NCBI RefSeq assembly: GCF_000424625.1
Contig: NZ_AUKG01000001.1
Location: 744,001 to 808,000 of the forward strand
DNA: 64,000 nucleotides
DNA from: Conexibacter woesei Iso977N
Lineage (GTDB): Bacteria > Actinomycetota > Thermoleophilia > Solirubrobacterales > Solirubrobacteraceae
Direction: 5' to 3'
A model generated the notes under the pieces. It saw nothing but the letters and a program-made list of their open reading frames with translations. It was not told the origin of the DNA and searched no databases. Both the position numbers and the translations under genes were made by a program. This document shows positions 7,631 through 15,561 of the stretch, piece by piece (positions within the stretch are counted from its first letter, which is position 1; each line of letters starts with the position of its first letter).

Positions 7631-8959
7631 GTGCCGTCCCGCAACCGCGCCTACGACCGGGAGATCCTGCGGCTCGCGGTCCCGGCGCTCGGCGCGCTGG
7701 CCGCCGAGCCGCTGTACCTGCTCGCCGACACCGCGATCGTCGGGCACATCGGGACCCAGCAGCTCGCCGCGCTGGCGCTCGCGGGCAGCGTCCTCTCCGC
7801 GATCGTCACGCTCTGCAACTTCCTGACCTACGGGACGACCGCGCAGGTCGCGCGCCTGCACGGCGCCGGCCAGGACGCGCGCGCGGGGGAGATCGCCGCG
7901 CAGTCGCTGTGGCTGGCGATCGCGATCGGCACGCTGATGACGCTCGTCAGCGCCGCGGCCGCGCACCCGCTGATGAGCCTCGTCGGCGGCCACGGCGACG
8001 TCGCCGACCTCGCCGCGCGCTACCTGCGGATCAGCGCGCTCGGGATCCCGTGCGCGCTGATCGCGCTCGCCGCACAGGGCTACCTGCGCGGCGTCGGCGA
8101 CCTCAGGACGCCGCTGGTCGTGGTCGTCGTGGCCAACATCATCAACATCGCGCTCGAGCTGCTGTTCGTCTACGGCTTCGGCTGGGGCCTGGACGGCAGC
8201 GCGGCCGGGACCGTCCTCGCGCAGGCCGGGATGGGCGCGGCGTTCGCGGTCCTGCTCCTGCGCGCGCCGGCGACCTCCCGGAAGCCGCACGCCCAGCAGC
8301 TCAGGTCGCTGCTGCGCATGGGCGGGCACATCGTGGTCCGGACCGGCTCGCTGCTGCTGGCGTTCATCATCGCCGGCGCGGTCCTGGCCCGGATGAGCGA
8401 CGCGGCGCTCGGCGCGCACCAGATCGCGTTCCAGGTCTTCATCTTCCTGGCGCTCGTGCTCGACGCGATCGCGATCGCCGGGCAGGTGCTCGTCGGCCGG
8501 ATGCTCGGCGCGGGCGACGCGCCCGGCGCGCTGGCCGCGGCCTACCGGATGTGCGTGTGGTCGCTCGCGGGCGGCGCGGTCCTGGCGGCGGCGCTGCTGG
8601 CGACATCGCACCTGATCCCGCACGCGTTCTCCAGCGACCCCGAGGTCATCGACAAGGCCGAGGAGCTCTGGCCGCTCTTCGCCCTGCTCCAGCTCCCCGG
8701 CGCGCTGGTCTTCGCGCTCGACGGGATCCTGCTCGGCGCGGGCGACACGCGCTACCTCGCCTACGCGATGGCCTTCAGCGCGTTCGGCGTGTTCGTCCCG
8801 ATCGCGCTGCTGAGCCTGCACTTCGGCTGGGGCGTGACCGGCGTCTGGTGGGGCCTGAACGCGCTGATGGTCGCGCGCCTGGCCACGATCGGCGCCCGCT
8901 TCCTCGGGCGCCGCTGGCTCGTGACCGGCGCGACGACCGCCGTCGAGGCCTACAACTAG
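7631..8959 (+). CDS. MATE family efflux transporter
   Basis: A 442-residue polytopic membrane protein (about 12 helices). The two internally similar halves are typical of DinF-type MATE exporters: the first contains PLYLLADTAIVGHIGT and GYLRGVGDLRTPL, the second ALGAHQIAFQ. It should extrude cationic drugs or metabolites using a Na+ or H+ gradient. The GTG at 7631 starts directly after a TAGAGT -10 box, so it is probably leaderless. The stop codon interlocks with that of the convergent thioesterase gene (CTAG at 8956-8959). Confidence 0.88.
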   Translation: MPSRNRAYDREILRLAVPALGALAAEPLYLLADTAIVGHIGTQQLAALALAGSVLSAIVTLCNFLTYGTTAQVARLHGAGQDARAGEIAAQSLWLAIAIGTLMTLVSAAAAHPLMSLVGGHGDVADLAARYLRISALGIPCALIALAAQGYLRGVGDLRTPLVVVVVANIINIALELLFVYGFGWGLDGSAAGTVLAQAGMGAAFAVLLLRAPATSRKPHAQQLRSLLRMGGHIVVRTGSLLLAFIIAGAVLARMSDAALGAHQIAFQVFIFLALVLDAIAIAGQVLVGRMLGAGDAPGALAAAYRMCVWSLAGGAVLAAALLATSHLIPHAFSSDPEVIDKAEELWPLFALLQLPGALVFALDGILLGAGDTRYLAYAMAFSAFGVFVPIALLSLHFGWGVTGVWWGLNALMVARLATIGARFLGRRWLVTGATTAVEAYN

Positions 8960-9384
8960 CCCGCGGAGCCGGCGGGTGCGCCCGTCTCGGACTCCAGCGT
9001 CTCGCGCAGCTCGTCCGGGAGCTGCGCCGCGGCCTGCGCGGTGTAGTCGAAGCCGACCAGGACGCCGTAGCCCTCGGCGACCAGGCGCGAGCCGACGCGC
9101 ATCTCGAACTCGACCCGGAACGACGAGCGCTTGACGTTGCCGATCGAGCACCTCACCGCGACCTCCTCGTCGAACAGCACCGGCGAGCGGTAGTTGATGT
9201 GGCACTCGGCGAAGATCAGCCCGAACGCGTCCGCCTCCGGGTTGGCGGGGTCGTGCGACGGGACGAGCTCGCGCAGGTACGCGATCCGGGCGGTCTCGAA
9301 GTAGCGCAGGAACACCACGTTGTTGAGGTGGCGGTTCGCGTCGAGGTCGCCGAAGCGGACCCGCTCGGTGTGGACGAAGCTCAT
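8956..9384 (-). CDS. Acyl-CoA thioesterase, 4HBT hot-dog fold
   Basis: A 142-residue hot-dog thioesterase of the 4-hydroxybenzoyl-CoA thioesterase/YbgC type. The N-terminal VRFGDLDANRHLNNVVFLRY holds the catalytic aspartate (position equivalent to YbgC D18) and the conserved N-x-V segment. It probably hydrolyses short or medium acyl-CoA in the cytoplasm. ATG 9384 overlaps the PPK2 stop codon (ATGA), so both are read from one transcript. Nothing in the sequence links the two functions directly. Confidence 0.82.
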   Translation of the reverse strand: MSFVHTERVRFGDLDANRHLNNVVFLRYFETARIAYLRELVPSHDPANPEADAFGLIFAECHINYRSPVLFDEEVAVRCSIGNVKRSSFRVEFEMRVGSRLVAEGYGVLVGFDYTAQAAAQLPDELRETLESETGAPAGSAG

Positions 9385-10163
9385 GCGTTGGTCTCCGGTT
9401 CTAGAGGTTGCGGCAGGGCGAACCCACGTGCGGCGCACCCGCGCTCGATCTGCTCGACCACGCACTCCATCACCTTCACGCGTGCGAAGCGCTTCGACTC
9501 GCCCTCGACCAGCGTCCACGGCGCCTCGAGCGTGTCGGTGCGCGCGAACATCTCCTCGACCGCCTCCTCGTACTGCGGGCGCTTGTCGCGGTTGCGCCAG
9601 TCCTCGTCGGTGATCTTGTAGGTCTTGAGCGGGTCCCTCTCGCGGCGCTTGAAGCGCTTGAGCTGCTCCTCGGGCGAGATGTGGAACCAGAACTTGCAGA
9701 AGATCGTGCCCTCGGCGGCCTGCGTGCGCTCGAACTCGTTGATCTCGTCGTAGGCGCGCCGCCACTGCTCCTCGGTGGCGAAGCCCTCGACGCGCTCGAC
9801 GAGGACGCGGCCGTACCAGGAGCGATCGAAGATCGTCATGCCGCCGTGGCCGGGGATCGCGATCCAGAAGCGCTTGAGGTAGTGGTGGCGCAGCTCGTCG
9901 GGCGTCGGCGCGGAGAACGACGCGACGCGCACGTGGCGCGAGTCGAGCGGCGCGACGAGGCGCTTGATCGCGCCGCCCTTGCCGCCGGCGTCCCAGCCCT
10001 CCATCACGATCGCCAGCGGCGGGCCGATCGGGTCGTCCGGATGGAGCTTGCCGCCGAGCGCCAGGCGCAGCTGCGCGAGCCGCCGGCCGGCGCGCATGAG
10101 GCGCTCGTCCTGCTCCCTGCGCTTGAGCTTGAGGGAGAGGTCGAGGTCGTCGAGCCGGGTCAT
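9381..10163 (-). CDS. Polyphosphate kinase 2 family protein
   Basis: A 260-residue PPK2-family kinase, which transfers phosphate between polyphosphate and nucleotides (AMP, ADP or GDP depending on subclass). The Walker A loop GWDAGGKGG is at residues 56-64, and Walker B FDRSWYGRVLVERVEGF follows the lid region. The one-domain length fits single-domain PPK2. I chose ATG 10163 (MTRLDDLDLS), which begins where family members begin; a GTG-type extension to 10268 would run through the divergent promoter region. It forms an overlapping two-gene operon with the thioesterase. Confidence 0.85.
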   Translation of the reverse strand: MTRLDDLDLSLKLKRREQDERLMRAGRRLAQLRLALGGKLHPDDPIGPPLAIVMEGWDAGGKGGAIKRLVAPLDSRHVRVASFSAPTPDELRHHYLKRFWIAIPGHGGMTIFDRSWYGRVLVERVEGFATEEQWRRAYDEINEFERTQAAEGTIFCKFWFHISPEEQLKRFKRRERDPLKTYKITDEDWRNRDKRPQYEEAVEEMFARTDTLEAPWTLVEGESKRFARVKVMECVVEQIERGCAARGFALPQPLEPETNA

Positions 10164-10276
10164 AAGTGACACAAATCCTCTCAGACCGCGCAGGCTCTGC
10201 AGCTGAGACGGCCGAAACCTGCGCAAAGCCGCAAGTGTGGTCGCGAAGCCTTCAGATCGAGCTAACACTGACCTTC

Positions 10277-10543
10277 ATGACGCGGTCCACGCATACCAGC
10301 CGTCTGGGTCTCACGACCTCAGAGGCGGCACGTCACCTCGGGGTCTCCCTCTCCACCGTCCGCCGGTGGTCCGACATGGGCTACCTGCGCGGCTACCGGA
10401 CGCCGGGCGGGCAGCGCCGCTTCCCGGTGCAGGAGCTCGACGAGTTCGTCTCCTCCCTGGAGGAGCGCACGACCGGCACCGGCCGGTTCGTGCGAGAGAA
10501 CGAGGCGGCGGCCGAGATGCCGCCCCTCGAGACTGACGAGTAG
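10277..10543 (+). CDS. BldC/excisionase-like MerR-superfamily DNA-binding protein
   Basis: An 88-residue protein that is essentially one winged helix-turn-helix: TTSEAARHLGVSLSTVRRWS, then a wing YRTPGGQRRFP. This is the single-domain architecture of BldC, a developmental regulator in Streptomyces that binds direct repeats cooperatively; the exact function here is inferred. I chose ATG 10277 because the sequence between 10166 and 10277 has no conserved features. The acidic tail (residues 65-88) is unlike the core. It is convergent with the HD-GYP gene, and a double hairpin separates them. Confidence 0.75.
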   Translation: MTRSTHTSRLGLTTSEAARHLGVSLSTVRRWSDMGYLRGYRTPGGQRRFPVQELDEFVSSLEERTTGTGRFVRENEAAAEMPPLETDE

Positions 10544-10564
10544 AACAACAACTTCAAGGGGGAC

Positions 10565-10615
10565 GCGCGCCGGAAGCGGCGCGCAGCGGGACTGCTCCGG
10601 CGCAAGCTGCGCCGG
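10565..10615. terminator. Double-hairpin terminator between convergent genes
   Basis: There are two perfect GC-rich hairpins: GCGCGCC/GGCGCGC (10565-10571 and 10578-10584) and CCGGCGCA/TGCGCCGG (10597-10604 and 10608-10615, 3-nt loop). They lie between the convergent BldC-like and HD-GYP genes. No U-tract follows, as is common in high-GC actinobacteria, so terminator function is inferred. Confidence 0.5.
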
Positions 10616-10618
10616 GCG

Positions 10619-11950
10619 TCAGCCTCCAGCGGCCTCGTTCATGCGCCGCTCGATCGCCAGCTCCTCGTCGTAGTCGGCCTCCGCGGCGTGGCGGTAGTCC
10701 GTCCCCTGGCCGGCGAGCAGCTCGGCCAGCATCTCGACGTAGGTCTCGTCCAGCTGCCTGCCCGCGACGCGGCGCAGCTCGGTCAGCGCCTCGAACGACG
10801 ACAGCTGCGTCCGGTAGGTGTCGGGCGCGGTCAGCGTGTCGTAGACCTCGGCGACCGCGATGATCTTGGCGATCTCCGGGATCTCCTCCGCGGTCAGCCG
10901 CCTCGGGTAGCCCTTGCCGTCCGGCCGCTCGTGGTGGGCGACGATGATCTCGCTCAGCGGGCCGTAGACGCCGATGTCGCGCAGCATCTCGGCGCCCAGC
11001 TCCGGGTGGCGGCGGATCGAGACCCAGTCCTCGTCGGTCAGGACGACGCCGCGCTCCATCACGCGGTCGCTCAGCGCGAACCGGCCGATGTCGTGCAGCA
11101 GGCCCGCGGTGTGCGCCAGCTCCTGGTCGCGCGTGGACATCCCCGCGTGGTGGGCGATGTCGCGTGAGAACCGCGCGACCGCGGCGCAGTGGCGGGCGGC
11201 GCGGTGGTCGCGGGCGTCGAGCGTCCGGATCAGGCCGCTCAGCACGCCCCAGCTGAGGTTCGCGTACTCCTTGGTCCGGTGGCGCGCGACGATCACCAGG
11301 CGCGTCATGTAGGTGAACGCGAGCAGCGCCACCAGCACGAGCGTGATGACCGCGAAGCCGGTCTGGGCGTAGAGGACGCCGATCGCGGTGACCAGCGCGA
11401 TGTTGATGGCGATCGTCGGCGCCAGGTCGGCCAGCGCCCTGCCGCGCTGCTGCAGCGGGTGGCCCTCGTAGACCGCCATCAGGACCGCGACCAGCTCGGA
11501 GTTGACGATCAGGACCGCGCCGCTGGCCACGGCCAGCGCGGCGGCGAACGCCGCGGACTCGTGGTCGAGGCCGAGCTGCTGGATGACGACCGCGGCGGCG
11601 ACCGTCGGCAGCGCGCTCGCGGCGAGGTTGATGAGCATCGGGATCGGGCGATAGCGCTCGATCGCCCAGCCGATCAGCTCGGAGAGCACCGGGACGCAGA
11701 ACGCGGCCGCGGCGCCGAGGAAGCCGGCGCCCAGGATCCCGCAGAGGAACGCGCCCGAGACGAACATCAGGCCGACGTTGACGTCGACGGCCAGCAGCCG
11801 TGAGGCCACCGCTGCGACGAGCAGCACTCCGAAGAGCGCGTCGGCAACCGTGCCGGGGCTCACGATCGCGACGACGGCGGCGATCGTCAGCCCCGACAGC
11901 GCCAGCGCGGTCGCGAGGCGCGGGTGTTGCACCACGTCCGGCCCGCTCAC
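10619..11950 (-). CDS. Membrane-anchored HD-GYP domain protein
   Basis: A 443-residue protein with about eight hydrophobic segments in the first 220 residues, followed by an HD-GYP domain. The HD pair is in LLHDIGR (H286, D287) and the second signature is complete, HHERPDGKGYP (339-349). HD-GYP enzymes hydrolyse cyclic di-GMP or related dinucleotides; intact motifs suggest activity. The membrane domain may sense a ligand. GTG 11950 follows a TAGCGT -10 box (11963-11958) by 7 nt, so it is probably leaderless. It sits among transcription regulators, consistent with a lifestyle or motility switch. Confidence 0.85.
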   Translation of the reverse strand: MSGPDVVQHPRLATALALSGLTIAAVVAIVSPGTVADALFGVLLVAAVASRLLAVDVNVGLMFVSGAFLCGILGAGFLGAAAAFCVPVLSELIGWAIERYRPIPMLINLAASALPTVAAAVVIQQLGLDHESAAFAAALAVASGAVLIVNSELVAVLMAVYEGHPLQQRGRALADLAPTIAINIALVTAIGVLYAQTGFAVITLVLVALLAFTYMTRLVIVARHRTKEYANLSWGVLSGLIRTLDARDHRAARHCAAVARFSRDIAHHAGMSTRDQELAHTAGLLHDIGRFALSDRVMERGVVLTDEDWVSIRRHPELGAEMLRDIGVYGPLSEIIVAHHERPDGKGYPRRLTAEEIPEIAKIIAVAEVYDTLTAPDTYRTQLSSFEALTELRRVAGRQLDETYVEMLAELLAGQGTDYRHAAEADYDEELAIERRMNEAAGG

Positions 11951-11995
11951 GACGGAGACGCTACAGCGCGCCTCCGGGACGGTCCAGGGGTAGGG

Positions 11996-12082
11996 CTAGC
12001 GGCTACCGACGTAACCGGCCATCGAGGCCACGAAGACCAGGACACCGGCGTAGGGCAGAGCACGGAGCTTCAAGTTGGACAC
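11996..12082 (-). CDS. 28-residue single-pass membrane peptide
   Basis: A very short ORF beginning GTG at 12082: a polar N-terminus (MSNLKLRALP), one hydrophobic helix (about residues 11-24) and a C-terminal GSR. It is preceded by the best Shine-Dalgarno of this region, GGGAGG (12093-12088), at a 5-nt spacing. That matters in a genome where many starts have none. No family is recognised. It sits 45 bp upstream of the HD-GYP start in the same direction and could be co-transcribed with it. A role as a small membrane partner or regulator is conjecture. Confidence 0.55.
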   Translation of the reverse strand: MSNLKLRALPYAGVLVFVASMAGYVGSR

Positions 12083-12164
12083 AGCAGCCTCCCGAAAGGT
12101 GTTGTTGGACGGATAACCGGCGGCGAGCGTAAGGTCCGCTTGTGGCTCTGCACGGGAAGCTGCG

Positions 12165-12183
12165 CAAAATCGATGCATTTTCG
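12165..12183. promoter_or_regulatory. AT-rich inverted repeat upstream of MerR gene
   Basis: AAAAT (12166-12170) and ATTTT (12177-12181) flank CGATGC. The palindrome is unusually AT-rich for this DNA and lies in the divergent spacer between the small membrane peptide and the first MerR gene. It could be the operator for that MerR protein, by the usual autoregulatory arrangement; this is inference. Confidence 0.35.
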
Positions 12184-12230
12184 ACAACAAGCGGGACTAA
12201 AGCTGTACTCCGTGATCCCGTTGAACGCGC

Positions 12231-13145
12231 GTGCGCACGCTGAAGACATCTGAAGCCGCTGCCGTCCTGAACGTCAGCCCAAATACGCTCCGTGCGTGGG
12301 AGCGTCGCTTCGGCTATCCCAAGCCGCAGCGGAGCCCCGGAAAGCACCGGCTCTACACGCACGGCGAGATCGCCGCGCTGCGCGATGCGCTGCAGGAGGG
12401 GCTGTCGATCTCGTCGGCCATCTCACGCGCTCGTGAGTCGGTCGCGGCCGACACGCACGTGCTCGTCGGGGCGCTGAGCGCCTACGAGCTGGAGCGGGCC
12501 GACCAGGCGATGGAGGGCGCGCTCGCGCTGCGCTCCGTCGAGCGGTCGGTCGAGGAGGTGCTGCTGCCCTCGATGGCCGAGATCGGCGAGCGCCACGGCA
12601 CCGACTCGGCGCCGTGGGCCGTGGCCGCGCGCTGGGCCGGCGAGTGGCTGCTGCGAGCGCAGCGGCTGTCGCCGCCGATGGCGACCGGCCCGGCCGTCCT
12701 CGTCGGCGACGCCACGCGCGACCAGCTCGACCCGGACTGCCTCGCGCTGCGCGCCCTCGAGCTGTGCTCGTCCAGGATCGGCCTGCGGGCCGTCACGCTG
12801 CCCGTCACCGGGCTTGCGGGCCTGGGCGACGTGATCGCCGCCTACGACCCGAAGGTCGTCGTCATCGCGGGCGGCGAGGAAGTCGACGACGACGTCGCGC
12901 GCTGGGCCTACAGGGTCCGCGCGTCAGCCGGCGCCCTGCCGGTCCTGCTCTACCGCCGCAACGGCCGCTCCACCACCCGCAACGCCGGGGCGCGCCACCT
13001 CGCGGACTCCGCCACGATCGCCGCCGGGCAGCTGCTCGACATCGCGGAGGGCGGCAGTGCCGAGGACGAGGCGGAGGAGCTGGAGTTCGAGGACATGTCC
13101 GGGCCGGTCTCCACCACCCAGAACCGCCGCCGGTTGTCCGCCTGA
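12231..13145 (+). CDS. MerR-family regulator with degenerate cobalamin-binding-like C-domain (paralog 1)
   Basis: A 304-residue regulator. The N-terminal MerR winged helix (NVSPNTLRAWERRFGYP, wing GKHRLYTHGEI) resembles the CarA/CarH/LitR group. Residues 75-280 resemble the helical plus Rossmann B12-binding module of those light sensors, but no DxHxxG cobalamin signature is visible; the matching region reads VGDATRDQLDPD. It probably binds another ligand, or none. It ends with an acidic tail. It starts with GTG 12231. A second MerR paralog lies 600 bp downstream, with a zinc-ribbon/PAS protein between them. Confidence 0.78.
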   Translation: MRTLKTSEAAAVLNVSPNTLRAWERRFGYPKPQRSPGKHRLYTHGEIAALRDALQEGLSISSAISRARESVAADTHVLVGALSAYELERADQAMEGALALRSVERSVEEVLLPSMAEIGERHGTDSAPWAVAARWAGEWLLRAQRLSPPMATGPAVLVGDATRDQLDPDCLALRALELCSSRIGLRAVTLPVTGLAGLGDVIAAYDPKVVVIAGGEEVDDDVARWAYRVRASAGALPVLLYRRNGRSTTRNAGARHLADSATIAAGQLLDIAEGGSAEDEAEELEFEDMSGPVSTTQNRRRLSA

Positions 13146-13167
13146 TGGCTGCTGAGGAGGATCCCGC

Positions 13168-13662
13168 TTGAGCTCTCGTCCGTCCCTCCGCCTGGTCCCG
13201 GATCTCGCCCCGCCGACACCCGTCGTCAGCTTCTGCGGGCATTGCGGCCAGGCCCCGGACCCGTCGACCGCGGCGCTGAACGCGCGTGTGTGCGGCCGCT
13301 GCGGGCTCGGGGTGATCGTCACCGCGGCCGCGGACCTCGCGCCGCGCGAGCGTGAGTCGTTCCTGATCGTCGACACGCAGCTGAAGGTGTGCGCGCTGTC
13401 GCGCGGCGCCGAGCGGCTGCTGGGGCTGGCCGAGCCCGACGCCGTGCATCTGCACGTGTCGGAGTTCCTCGAGCCCGCTGACGCCGAGGCCGGCGCCGGT
13501 GACGCGTTGTTGCAGCAGATCGTGTCGTCGGCGGCGATGGGCTTCGCGCCCGCGGTCAGCGTGACCGTGCGTCCGACCGGCGAGTACGGCGTCCGGTACG
13601 CCGCGCGTGTCGGGGCCTGCGGGCCGCCGGAAGGCGCGCTGATCGTGCTCGGGACGGTCTAG
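13168..13662 (+). CDS. Zinc-ribbon plus PAS-like sensor protein
   Basis: A 164-residue protein with two CxxC knuckles (CGHC at about 23-26 and CGRC at about 42-45), followed by a PAS-like domain: FLIVDTQLKVCALSRGAERLLG opens a typical PAS core, and a beta-sheet end closes it. There is no output domain, so it probably signals by protein contact. It starts with TTG 13168, supported by a strong GAGGAGG 7 nt upstream (13154-13160). It lies between two MerR paralogs on the same strand, 22 bp after the first, which suggests it modulates one or both. Confidence 0.65.
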   Translation: MSSRPSLRLVPDLAPPTPVVSFCGHCGQAPDPSTAALNARVCGRCGLGVIVTAAADLAPRERESFLIVDTQLKVCALSRGAERLLGLAEPDAVHLHVSEFLEPADAEAGAGDALLQQIVSSAAMGFAPAVSVTVRPTGEYGVRYAARVGACGPPEGALIVLGTV

Positions 13663-13770
13663 GCGTCGGCGTGTAGCTGCGCGTTCCTTCCTGGTGCAAG
13701 GCCCGTCCCGCCCTGCACCGGGCGTTGCGCAAGTTGCCCGAACCTCCACAAAGGGCGAGATTAACGGGAC

Positions 13771-14664
13771 ATGGGTGGCTCGATTCGGACCAACGCGGCG
13801 GCGGCGATGCTTGGCGTCAGCCCCAACACGCTGCGCTCGTGGGAGCGCCGGTTCGGCTTCCCGGAGCCGAAGCGGACCGCCGGCGGGCACCGGCAGTTCG
13901 ACCTCGCCGAGATCGAGGCGCTGCGCGCGGCCTTCGAGGAGACGCAGAACATCTCGTCTGCGGTTTCGGTTGCCCGCGAGCGGGGGGCGGGTCCCGCCTC
14001 CCCGGCGCGGCTGCAGTCGGCCTTCGGGCGCTTCGACGAGGACGGCGCGAACCGGTTGATGGAGGAGTCGCTCACGGTGCGCTCCGTCGAGCGGACGCTG
14101 GAAGAGGTCCTGCTGCCGACGATCGAGTCGATGGCGCCCGCGCTGAACGTGGCGCCGACGCCCGAGTACGGCTTCGCCTGGCGCTACGCCACGGGCTGGA
14201 TGGCCGCGACGCAGCGCATCTCGCCGCCGGCGTCGCGCGCCGAGGGCGTCCTGGTCTTCGACGCCTCGCGTCCCGGGGACTGCGAGGCGCTGCACGCGCA
14301 GGCCTTGGAGCTGGTGCTGCGCCGCGCCGGCCTTCGTACGTTGACGCTGACGGCCGACAGCGACCCCTCGCGGCTGTCGCACGCGATCGCCGCGCTGGAC
14401 CCCCGTGCCGTCGTGCTGACGGGCAAGGGCGCCTCCCTGGACTCCCTGGGCCGCCTCGTCTTCACCGCCCGCCGCGTGGCCGGGGACGACGTCGCGATCC
14501 TCGACTACCGCGGCGCGATCGCCCACACCGGCTCGTCCACCGTCGAAGCCCTGCCGGACCAGCCCCTCTCAGCCCGCGAATCCCTCCTGATGCGCCTCGA
14601 CGGCCGCCTGTCGACATCCGGCGGCCGCTTCGTCCGCGGCCCGTCGACGGCCATCGGCCTGTAG
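13771..14664 (+). CDS. MerR-family regulator with CarH-like C-domain (paralog 2)
   Basis: A 297-residue paralog of the 12231 gene. It has the same helix-turn-helix (GVSPNTLRSWERRFGFP), a near-identical RSVERTLEEVLLPTIE helix and a Rossmann-like C-terminal half, again without the DxHxxG cobalamin motif (the equivalent segment is VFDASRPGDCEAL). It may form homodimers or heterodimers with paralog 1. ATG 13771 follows GATTAACGGGAC; no clear Shine-Dalgarno is seen. It is separated from the Zn/PAS gene by about 108 bp, so it probably has its own promoter. Confidence 0.78.
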   Translation: MGGSIRTNAAAAMLGVSPNTLRSWERRFGFPEPKRTAGGHRQFDLAEIEALRAAFEETQNISSAVSVARERGAGPASPARLQSAFGRFDEDGANRLMEESLTVRSVERTLEEVLLPTIESMAPALNVAPTPEYGFAWRYATGWMAATQRISPPASRAEGVLVFDASRPGDCEALHAQALELVLRRAGLRTLTLTADSDPSRLSHAIAALDPRAVVLTGKGASLDSLGRLVFTARRVAGDDVAILDYRGAIAHTGSSTVEALPDQPLSARESLLMRLDGRLSTSGGRFVRGPSTAIGL

Positions 14665-14668
14665 GCGC

Positions 14669-14934
14669 TCGGCACACGCGCCTCGTCGCGCGCGTCGGCT
14701 CGACCGCCGCGGGGCGGTCATCGCCAACAACTGCGCCAACGTCTCGCAACCAATGCGTTGTCGAGCGCGGCGCCTCCGTCCTTCGCGCTCTCCGCGACTC
14801 TTCGGCACACGCGCCTCGTCGCCAGCGTCGGCGCGACCGCTGCGGGGCGGTCAGCCCAAGCACCTCCGCCGACGCTTGACAACCAGCGCGTCGTCGACCG
14901 CGGCACCTCCACCCCTCGCACCCTCCGCCCCGCA
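14669..14934. repeat. Imperfect tandem duplication, two units of 133 bp
   Basis: The gap after the second MerR gene consists of two diverged head-to-tail copies offset by exactly 133 bp (14669-14801 and 14802 to about 14930). Well-matched stretches include TCGGCACACGCGCCTCGTCG and GCGGGGCGGTCA. No gene is evident in either unit. The rest of the gap to about 15045 shows nothing further. Confidence 0.7.
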
Positions 14935-15057
14935 TCCCGCTCGGGGTCAACGGTGCATTTGGGCTCCATGCGAACCCCTCTGCGCCGCTGACGTTCGCGC
15001 GCCGTGGTCGCCGGTCGTTCGGAGCCGTCCGACCGGCTTGGAAGGATGGCCATCGCG

Positions 15058-15528
15058 ATGACGCTCACCCAGTCCGGCGACACCCTGGCCCACGAGGCGC
15101 TCGAGTCCTTGTTCCTCGCTGAGGCGAGCGTCCGGCGGCGCCTGGCCGCCGACCTCGAACGCGAGGGGCTGTCGTCGTCCGGCTTCAGCGTGCTCATGGT
15201 CCTCTCGTCGTCGGGCGGCGAGCTGGAGCTGCGCACGCTGCGCGCCCGCCTGCGCACGTCGAAGGCCAACGCGACCGAGGTCGTCACGACGCTCGAGACC
15301 CGCGGGATGGTCCAGCGCTTCCGCCTGCCGCACGACCGCCGCGCCGCGTCGGTCCGGCTGACCGTCCAGGGCCGCGAGCTCGTCGACCGCCTCGTCCCGG
15401 AGCACACCCAGCGCGTCACCGACGCGTTCGCGATGCTCGACGAGGCCGAGAAGCGCACCCTCGCCGACCTCTGCCGCAAGCTCACGGCTGAGGCCGAGGC
15501 GCAGGCCGCCGTCGCGCCCGCGCTGTAG
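15058..15528 (+). CDS. MarR family transcriptional regulator
   Basis: A 156-residue winged-helix regulator. The recognition region LRTSKANATEVVTTLETRGM is followed by the wing HDRRAASVRLTVQGRELV and C-terminal dimer helices. The DRRxxxVxLT signature is diagnostic of MarR. The effector is unknown. Starts at ATG 15058 and ATG 15046 are both possible; a GGAAGG lies at 15040-15045, and I chose 15058 for spacing. The gene is 33 bp upstream of ileS, but ileS has its own -10 box, so they are probably separate units. Confidence 0.82.
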   Translation: MTLTQSGDTLAHEALESLFLAEASVRRRLAADLEREGLSSSGFSVLMVLSSSGGELELRTLRARLRTSKANATEVVTTLETRGMVQRFRLPHDRRAASVRLTVQGRELVDRLVPEHTQRVTDAFAMLDEAEKRTLADLCRKLTAEAEAQAAVAPAL

Positions 15529-15561
15529 CCCCGCGGCGCGCCGAACTATCCTCCGGCGTCC

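Noticed and set aside
10166-10276. N-terminal extension of the BldC-like protein
   Set aside because: The extension is not conserved-looking, overlaps the PPK2 promoter region, and ATG 10277 gives the standard single-domain size.
14718-15485. 255-residue minus-strand ORF across the tandem repeat and marR
   Set aside because: Repetitive because it translates the 133-bp repeat and then the reverse of marR; no domain.
15529-15561. T-box riboswitch before ileS
   Set aside because: Actinobacterial ileS often has one, but only 33 bp separate marR and ileS here, and a -10 box 9 nt from the ATG indicates a leaderless mRNA.
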